From positions 8,680,001-8,744,000 of the forward strand of contig OX424560.1 in assembly GCA_949152475.1 (NCBI GenBank): DNA of 64,000 nucleotides. The letters are read 5' to 3'. Below are positions 35,801 to 44,800 of the stretch, piece by piece. A program made the position numbers and the translations under genes. This DNA comes from Terebella lapidaria (taxonomy: Eukaryota > Annelida > Polychaeta > Terebellida > Terebellidae). Position 1 is the first letter of the stretch; each line of letters opens with the position of its first letter. The notes under the pieces were generated by a model. The model made no database searches. It was not told where the DNA came from and saw only the letters and a program-made list of their open reading frames with translations.

Positions 35801-38800
35801 GCCGCCACCGCCCCCGTCTTCCCCTCTGCTTAGGGAAGAGCCGTCTTCAGATGAGGAACCTTCCCTACAGGTCTCTCAGTCGGCTGACCAGCCGTTACCT
35901 GGCCCGTCAGGCCTCACGCTTCCGCGAAAGCGTAAGGCGGACCCGGACCAGGAGGCGGACCAGCCCGAGTCCGACGACCCTCTCTCTTGGGGGGAGAAGT
36001 TGGATTTTGTGAAGAGGGTCCTCCCGGGTTTGTGGCCCGAAGAGCATGCTCCGGCCCCAGTCAAGAAGGTGGCTCGTTCGATGATCTCTTCTGAGATAGA
36101 GCACCCCCGGCCGTCGAAGGACGCCTTACGGTTCCCTCTGTCACAGGGAGTTCGCGGCTCCATGCAGGAGCGCATGGACGAGACCATCAGGTCCAACAAG
36201 TCGGCGATTGGCGCGTATCCTGCTCGCCCGTCTGTCAACGACTACTATACGTCGTCGGAGTTGGACGACAAGCCTACAGCTTTGAGGAGGCATCACCCCC
36301 ATTACGCCTTTTTCAAGGAGCCTAAGGCCGTGGAGATCCCATGGGCGGCCTTGGCGGAGCTGCAGCACACGTTTCGAGTGGGGCTGGCCACGGATTCGGC
36401 CATGGACTGGCTGTCGATGGCTACGAGACGGGCCATTCTTCAGTGCCGTGACCAGGTCCTGGACAACCCTGACGTCGACCGGGATGATTTGGCAGAAGCC
36501 TTATTGAGCTGCGCTTCATTGGTCACCTCCATTGGCAAAGGTGTGGGTGACAAGGTGGCCCTGGACTCCCACTCACTCTGGGTGTCCGAGTTGTGGCGGC
36601 GTGACGCCTTCCTCTCATCCCTCAAGTTCGAGGTTCCGGACCAGCTCATGACAGACATGAGAGTTCTCCACCCCGTTATCCCCTCTTCCGGAGCCCCTAC
36701 TTCACTTCTACTCCCTGACCGTTCTGCGGAGTTGCGGGAGGTGAAGAAGGAGGCCGACGAGAAGGCCGCGAAGTCCTCTACTTCCAATGCCCTCCTGAGC
36801 CAGTCGAAGTCTCTGGAACGCCTCACACAACAGATGGTTTCGGCCTTTAAGAAGCCCCAGTCTGCAGTTCAGCAGTCTCAGTCTCAGCAACAGCCGACTC
36901 GTGGCCGTGGTAGAGCGAGAGGCAGGGCCTCAGGGTTGCCCTTTCGCGGGGTCTCTGCCGGCAGCACCCGAGGAGACCGTGGTCGTGGCCGAGGCCGAGG
37001 ACGCGGAGAGGCTCCCAAGCCCGCAGGGGAAAAGAAACCGGGTACGTATAGCTTCGGATTCCGGGCCGGATCCTTTGCTCGAGTGTCGAGAAGAGCTGCA
37101 TGGTCAGCTCGTTTCGGTCGATATTCCTTCCTCAGACGAGCCCGTAGGAGCTCGTTTAATTCTGTTTTGGAAAGAGTGGGAGCGGCTCGGGGCTTGCCCC
37201 TGGGTCGTCTCGACGCTCCGTCGAGGATTCGGCCTGAAATTCGAGAAATTGCCACCGTTATCGCCCGTCCCAAGGGGTTTCACTCTTCCAAACGATCCAG
37301 AACGCCGCCGTGTTCTCCACGAGGAGATAACGGCGATGATCGAGAAACAAGCGATAGAACCTGCTCCCGGGGACACTCCCGGGTTCTACAGCGTGTTGTT
37401 TGTGGTTCCCAAAGCGTCGGGGGGTTGGAGACCAGTGATAGATCTTTCTCCGTTGAACAAGTTCTTAATAGTGCCGACGTTTTCCATGGAAACGCCGGAG
37501 CAAGTTCGTTCAGTCATGCCTCGCGATTCGTGGGTGGTAACGATCGATCTCAAAGATGCCTATTTCCATATTCCAATGAAACCCGCAGTTCGCAAATACC
37601 TGAGATTTCTCTATCTCGGCCGCGTATGGCAGTTTCGGGCGCTCCCGTTCGGATTATCGACAGCGCCGTGGATTTTCACCATGGTGGCTCGGGAAGTCCA
37701 GATTCTCGCCCACAAGCGGGGGATTTTTATCCACCAATATCTCGACGATTGGCTAATCCGGCACCATTGTCGCGAAACGCTGATCGTCCAAGCACAGTTT
37801 GTGGTAAATCTATGCTCACGGATGGGGTTCAAAATCAACCAAAAAAAGTCCGACTTGTCACCGCGTCGAGACTTCGTCTTCTTGGGGTATCGTTATCAGA
37901 CTACCTCAGAGACTGTGTTGCCGACGCTGGATCGTCAGTCAAAATTATCCGTGCTGTCAGAAGGCTTCCTTCGTCGCATTCCACAGACGGCCAGACGCTG
38001 GCAGTCCCTTCTCGGGATGCTGGCGTCCACGGAAAAGTTAGTTCCGTTGGGCCGCCTGCACATGCGGCCTATTCAGCGGCATCTACACTCTCAATGGTCC
38101 CAGGTCACGGGAGACAGATCCCAGCTCGTGCAGGTCTCTCCGGAAGTCGTTTCCCATCTGCAATGGTGGCTGGATCCCGTCAATCTGCTCCGAGGGTCGT
38201 CATTCCGCCGGCCGCTTCCATCCAGGCACGTATTTACGGATGCCAGTATGGACGGCTGGGGCGCTCACTGGGACGACAGCGAGGTCTCGGGCACCTGGTC
38301 TTCGTCTCAGCAGGAATGGCACATAAACCTGTTGGAACTGGAGGCCGTGTTCTTGGCTCTCAGGCATTGGGAAACACATTTCCTCAATCAGGCTGTGTTG
38401 GTGGCCACCGACAACTCCACCGTTGTCGCTTACATCAACAAGCAGGGCGGTACGAAGTCCCAGTCGCTGTGCCAGGCCGCTATCGACCTCCTGCTCTGGT
38501 GTCACGACCGGGGTATTTCGCTTTTCGCGAGGCATATCCCTGGTCATATGAATGTTTGGGCGGACCGCCTCTCCCGGAGGGGCCAGGTCCAGGCCATGGA
38601 GTGGAGTCTTGCCCCCAGGGTATTCCAATCTCTCTGCGGCCTATGGGGCACGCCGATGGTCGATTTGTTTGCGACCCGGTGGAACCACAAACTTCCTTCG
38701 TTTGTGTCTCCCATTCCCGATCCCACGGCCATGTCAGTGGATGCGATGTCGACGTCCTGGGAGGGCATGTACGCGTATGCTTACCCCCCAGCGGTGTTGT

Positions 38801-41800
38801 TGGACAAGGTGATCGCCAAGTTTCGGACTCACCAGTGTCGCCTCCTGCTGATTGCTCCGTGTCTACCGCAGAGGTCGTGGTTCCCGGACCTTCTGGAGTT
38901 GATAGTAGACTTCCCTCGTCAGCTTCCGGATCGGTGGGACCTCCTCAAACAACCTCGCTCCAGCATGTTTCATCAGGCTCCCGCAAGTCTGAAGCTTCAT
39001 GCCTGGATATTGTCGAGCGATGTTTCCGAAAGAAGGGATTTTCAAGGGAGGTGTCCGCTAGGATCGCCCGATCAAATCGAAAATCTTCTTTGGCAGTCTA
39101 CCAATCGAAGTGGACTTCCTTCTGTGCTTGGTGTCGTCGCCGGAAGGTTAGTCCTTTCAGAGTCGATGCTCCCCTAATTTCCGAATTTCTTCTCGAAAAG
39201 TTCAATGAAGGGCGAGCTCCATCCACGATCGCGGGTTACCGTACGGCTATCGCGAAGACTCTAAAACCCAAACTTGGGATCGATTTTGGTCATGATCAAG
39301 GTTTGACTGCGTTGATTAATAGTTTCGAGATCGAAAGACCGAAAGCTAGGAACCCGGTTCCTGAGTGGGATCTATCGCTTGTTCTCAACGTCTTAAGAAA
39401 AGATCCGTTCGAACCCCTTGAGCGGGCCTCACTAAAGTTGCTGACGTTTAAGACGGTCTTCCTTTTGGCTCTGGCTTCCGGGAAGCGACGGAGTGAGCTT
39501 CACGCTCTGTCCTTTTCCAAAGTTAAGTGGAAGTCGGATGGCTCCTCGGTTCTCCTCGGAGTCATTCCCTCCTTTCTGGCCAAAACTCAATTAGCAGGTA
39601 CGCCATTATTGAGCTTTTCCATTCCCGCCCTGACTCCTTCTCTGGGGCCGGGCCTGGAGGAAGACGCGAAGCTTTGTCCCGTGCGAGCCCTCCGCATCTA
39701 CGTTAATCGTACGCGTGAGCTGCATCTCGGCAAGCGTTTGCTTTTCGTGTCCTATCTTAAGGATTTTCCAAATGATATCCGTCCTGCTACGATCTCATCT
39801 TGGATCAAGAAGTGTGTTAGATTTTGCTATGAAAAGTCACAGGCGAAAAAATCCACAGGTTTCAGAGTCAAAGCGCATGATGTGAGGGCTCTCGCGGCTT
39901 CACTTGCCTTTACAAATAAAGTGTCTCTGAATGATGTCATGTCTGCCTGTACCTGGAAATCTCATAACACATTCACTTCTTTCTATCTCAGGGAGTTAGC
40001 TTGGGAGGATGACTCCGGCCTCCAGCTTGGACGACTGGTGGCGGCGGAGCGTGTAGTCCAGCTGTAGATACCTGTAAATAGATCAGCACGCCTCTGTACA
40101 GATGCACCTGAGGTCGACTCCCAGGGGAGTTGCTCCTCTTCTTTGGCGAGGGAAATTTTTGTTCTTCTGCAAGAGGAAAGTCACCTCTGCAGAGCCCCTG
40201 CTCGTCTCCATGCATCTGAAGGTAATTCAGGCGTGTATTATGGTATAGTTGTAAATATCCTGTAAATATGTATTTTCGACTTAAAATTATAATTTAAAAG
40301 TAAAACACAATATTTACTACTTTCAATGGATATTTCCTACTCTCACACATCGGTGATGAAATTCCCGGGAGAGGGTTAAACCCACCTCCTTTGGTTATTC
40401 TGATATAACCCAAAGAGTTTATTATAGAGGTAGTGGTATGGCAATAAATAGGAAGTTTTAACTTGTTTAAAACCAGTATTTATTACATACCTACCTCTAT
40501 AATAAACACGATTATTCTCCCTCCCGCCTCCCCTGCCTTAACCAGGTGGGCAAATTAATGGCGGTTAAGGTCAATCATATGACCGGTGTGACGTCACATC
40601 TACACCGCGGGGAATCTGAGATGTGTGAGAGTAATTTCCTTCAATTTCGAGTTCGAGATGGATGTCAGGAATTTTGAGAAAATTCTTGTGACATTCATTT
40701 CTCTCTCCTCTTCTTTGAATGCCAAGGTAAGATTACCCAAAGAGTTTATTATAGAGGTAGGTATGTAATAAATACTGGTTTTAAACAAGTTAAAACTTCC
40801 TATTTGTGCCTGAACACTTTTTTCACACTTTTTGTATCCATAATAAGGTAAAGCATGTACATGGTATTATTGTTCGGTGTTTGGTATGACTCCATAAATA
40901 TATTATATTCTAAAATCAACAGAATATCTTGGCTTTACAGAATATCTTGTTATGTATGACTCAAATACCCTGTATGCTGGTATTTGTATGTTGAAATTAG
41001 TGTACAAGTGAACAAATTTTTTACATCTAATATTATGATGCGAATCAGGGAAACGTTTTTGACTTTTTCCTCTCTGTTGTTGTGTCCAGGGTCGCTGAGT
41101 ACATCCCACCTCGACCTAAGTTCCCCAAACGCACCGATGGAGCACAGAGGGTAGGTAACAGGAGACAATACACACTAATGCATGTAGAAATAAATATCAA
41201 CAGAAAGATTAGTGTCATGGAAGAAATCAGAAATACAGGAAGATCTCATTGTGTATTTCTGTTGCAAATGTAATCAGAAATTAAGGATAATTTTGTTTGT
41301 TTTTGTTCGCAGTCTGTGGAAGATTTCCGTAGTCAAGTGGGCGTTGTAGCCAACCTTATACTGGATGAATTCAGGTAGGGATCAGTGTAAATGTATTACA
41401 TATATTTTTCTCTTACATATATATTCTGTATTCACTTTTTTACACCAAAGAAAACCAAGCAGAAAAGTTGTCTCCTTATCAATTGTCGGCATGACATATT
41501 GATTGATGAATTTGTGTCTTTGGACTCAATCCACACAGAGACCAGTTTGGGGAGATTTTCACTTCTGGGAAAGCTTTGAATACACCACAGGCCATGGAAG
41601 ACAGGTCAGCAACTAAAAATCAGAATATAAAATATGAAAATTTTGTACGTTCCAAACTTTTCTTGTAAGTTCCCATATTTTACGAGAATTTCAACAATTT
41701 CGCAAATATACTTCAAAAAGTATATACTTCACTGCCATGTTGTGATTGACCAGGAAGCAGAAGCTGATCTACCACCTGAACACAAGTGGGAAATACTTCG

Positions 41801-44800
41801 CCTTCAAGGAACAGCTCAAACACGCCGTAGTGAAGATAGTCCGGGAAAAGTACCTCAAAACCTCGGCCTTCACTGACAAGGACGAGTTACAGGTCCTGAC
41901 TGATGATGATAGTGTAGTGTAGAAATCATGTCAAAATATATTTGTCTATTAATTCATAAGTCCATGCAGGATACAAGTAAAATAATTCAAACTTTTTATG
42001 TTCATGTGAAAGGAAATATCGAGTAAAACATCATATGAATCTTTACATACCTCTGCGAAAGGTAGGTACTGTATTTTTGATAAACAGTTATTGTCTCGTT
42101 TGAAGGCATGTTGCACTCATGGTAACTCCTCTTTATTAACCTCGTTCCCCTCCATGTTCCTGTGTGACAGGCATTCCTGTCGGAGCTGTACGTGTACCTC
42201 ATTGACCAGATGCACGTTGGTCTCGGTAGCGTCCTGAACATCGAGGACCAGAGCCCGATCCCGGAACCCCTCACCGACTCCGCTCAGCTCAAACACTTCG
42301 CTCGCGAGGCCGAGGTCAATGAGAACTTTGAGCTGGCTGCCAAGTACTACCAGGAGGTCTGTTAGTCAGTCACTCGTGCTTGATGGAATGAACTTGGATC
42401 TTTAAATTTAGGTTTAAATATAGCTAGTTTGTTTCAACATATTCAACAGGTGGTCTTTACTCATCAATTTGTAATATATCAAAATATACAAGTATTCGTC
42501 TGAATACATCACTTCGTCTCAAGCTTATGCACTTATTGAAACCAGTGACCCTCGTGGGGCCAGTAACATCTGAAATTTTATGGTCTCATCAGTCATCTAC
42601 TGGCCCGGCAACTTCCAAAGTTTATGAACAATCAATGCATACGAGGATATCAAACATTGATGTATTTTGATAAGGGAGCGAAATGGAATGCCTCCAAAGG
42701 CACTGAAATATTCTGAAGTACAAACATGAAGAATGCAAGATTTTATACTGGCCCAGTGAGGGTCATGATGCAGTGACTTAGAAAATCTGATTGCCCATAC
42801 TGGCTCCACCAACTCGAAATATGGTGTGGGGCCAGCAGACCAGTGTCAATCCCTGAGTTATATAAGGAATATATTAGTGGTTCGACTTGCAATAAATTGT
42901 GAAATTGATTGGTAACCTATAAGCTGAATGACTGTCTCTATGATGTTGTAGAGAATCGCCCGGGACAGGAATGACCCTGATCACTGGCTGGACTACGGGA
43001 CCTTCTGCCTCTACATCAACGATCTCACCAAAGTACGGAACAGTGTTCTTTCAAACTGTCTTACATTCAGACAAAAAGTATTCTGTGTTTGGTAAGATAC
43101 ATGTATTGTGTTCGCTTCTGGTTATGATATATTATAGTATTGTTATCCCTTGATATAGGCTGAGGAGTGCTTCAAGGAGTGTGTTTCAATAGATCAACGA
43201 CATTTGTATGGGTGAGATTCTTCGTAATATTGACATGATATTATGCGATATGCGAAACAAAACAAAGAATTTACCAAATATTCTCATCTCAACATTTTGT
43301 TTGTTATCTTACTAACGTTCTATTTCAAGTTTGATCCTGTATGGCGTTGTGTGCACAATGCAAGACAAGCATGAAGCTGCCGAGACGTTCTTCGAAGCAG
43401 CCACCACCTTCGAACCTAAGAGCATATTGGCGTGGACCATGCTTGGTAATACTAATACACATGATACATGCCCCAATACACTTGATATATGCATCGAGAG
43501 CTGTGTACCTCATCTCGTCTAAGTCACACTCTTCCGGTTTCAATTTAGAGCCTGTCAAATAAATCTGCTATCGGAAACGTTGATGACCTGGAAATGCACC
43601 TGATAAAATTCCCCGTGTCACTTGCCTCCAGGTTTGTTTTACGACGGTGTGGGTAACGAGATCGGGGCGGAGATGGCTCTCATGGAGGCCAACAAACTGA
43701 ACGTGAGCGCCGCGGCGGTCGACACGCGACTCCCAGCACCTGAAGCTGAAGGCGGCCAGGAGGCGGTCACCGCTCCTGACGGGGAAAAGGCCCCACCAGA
43801 TGGAGCTGCTGAAGACGCTGCCCTCCAAACTGTCCAGTCTGAATCTGAGGGGGCTCAAGCGGCAGAGAAAGGTGCGATCAAATGTGTTCCCAATTGGAAC
43901 TGTTGTAATAATGTATGTAAGTTGTGAATATATCTTTAATATAAATATACTTTCTTTTCATAATAGATTGCCTTTTTAACTGCTATTTGCATGTACATTG
44001 TATGAACTCTAATATTTTGCCAGATATTCGTTAAGCATGTTGAGGTATATACCTAAGCAGTAATTGTTGCTATATGCTTCTTGCATGCCTCAAAAAATAT
44101 TAATAGCATGTCATACCTTGCATGTTGTAACAATTTATGGTCAATATGGAATGCTGATACCATCAATCATTTAATGATCTTGTTCATGAACTCTTGTGCA
44201 TGAAAACCACATTCTATCACAATATGCATGTTTTTGCATGTAGATATGCTTACCACTGCTTCTCATGTTAACGGCATGTGCCAATAGTAGGCGGAGTCGC
44301 TTCATCGGGCGAGATGCTGTCAGTAAAGCAAGCCCCGCCTTCACCTATTAATAGCATTGCTGACAGTGATAAACTGCAAGTGCTGGCGACTAAAGACCAA
44401 ACGTCTCGACGAAACTCTATCGCACGGAAATCCGGTATGTGCTTCGGTGGAACATGTTGTTCTGACATATTGACCATTGAGCTTTCACTAATATCTTTCA
44501 TCTGCTTATGGTTTTCCAATTCAAAGAAATATTTTTCTATTCCCTAATACCTTGACGTGTAAAAATATGTGCCATTCTAATATACCTGATAATATTAACT
44601 GAGATGCACATCATTCATTCTGAATTATTTACGTAGGTAGTTGTGCGGTTTGAAAATGTGATTTCCATTGTGAATAATGGAATGAATATCATTGAGTTTC
44701 AAGAAAAAATTGTCATAAAACTTGTACAATTCCAGTGCTAAAAGTCAAACAGCGGCCTAGTGTATTATCCAGCCGCATGTCCGTGTCCAATCGGAAAACT

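Larger units (their letters stand above)
34235..40805 (+). mobile_element. DIRS-type tyrosine-recombinase retrotransposon, copy 2 (6571 bp)
   Basis: Same length and layout as 8398-14968, offset by exactly 25837 bp throughout, so no net indel. It sits in a CFAP70 intron in gene sense. Its edges are TATTT at 34235-34239 and 40801-40805. Left flank CAAGTGTAA and right flank GTGCCTGAAC differ completely from those of copy 1, so this is an independent insertion and not a segmental duplication. All frames are open. Confidence 0.95.

Noticed and set aside
8398..40805. Segmental duplication as the origin of the two DIRS copies
   Set aside because: Flanks are unrelated immediately outside TATTT on both sides, so these are separate insertions.
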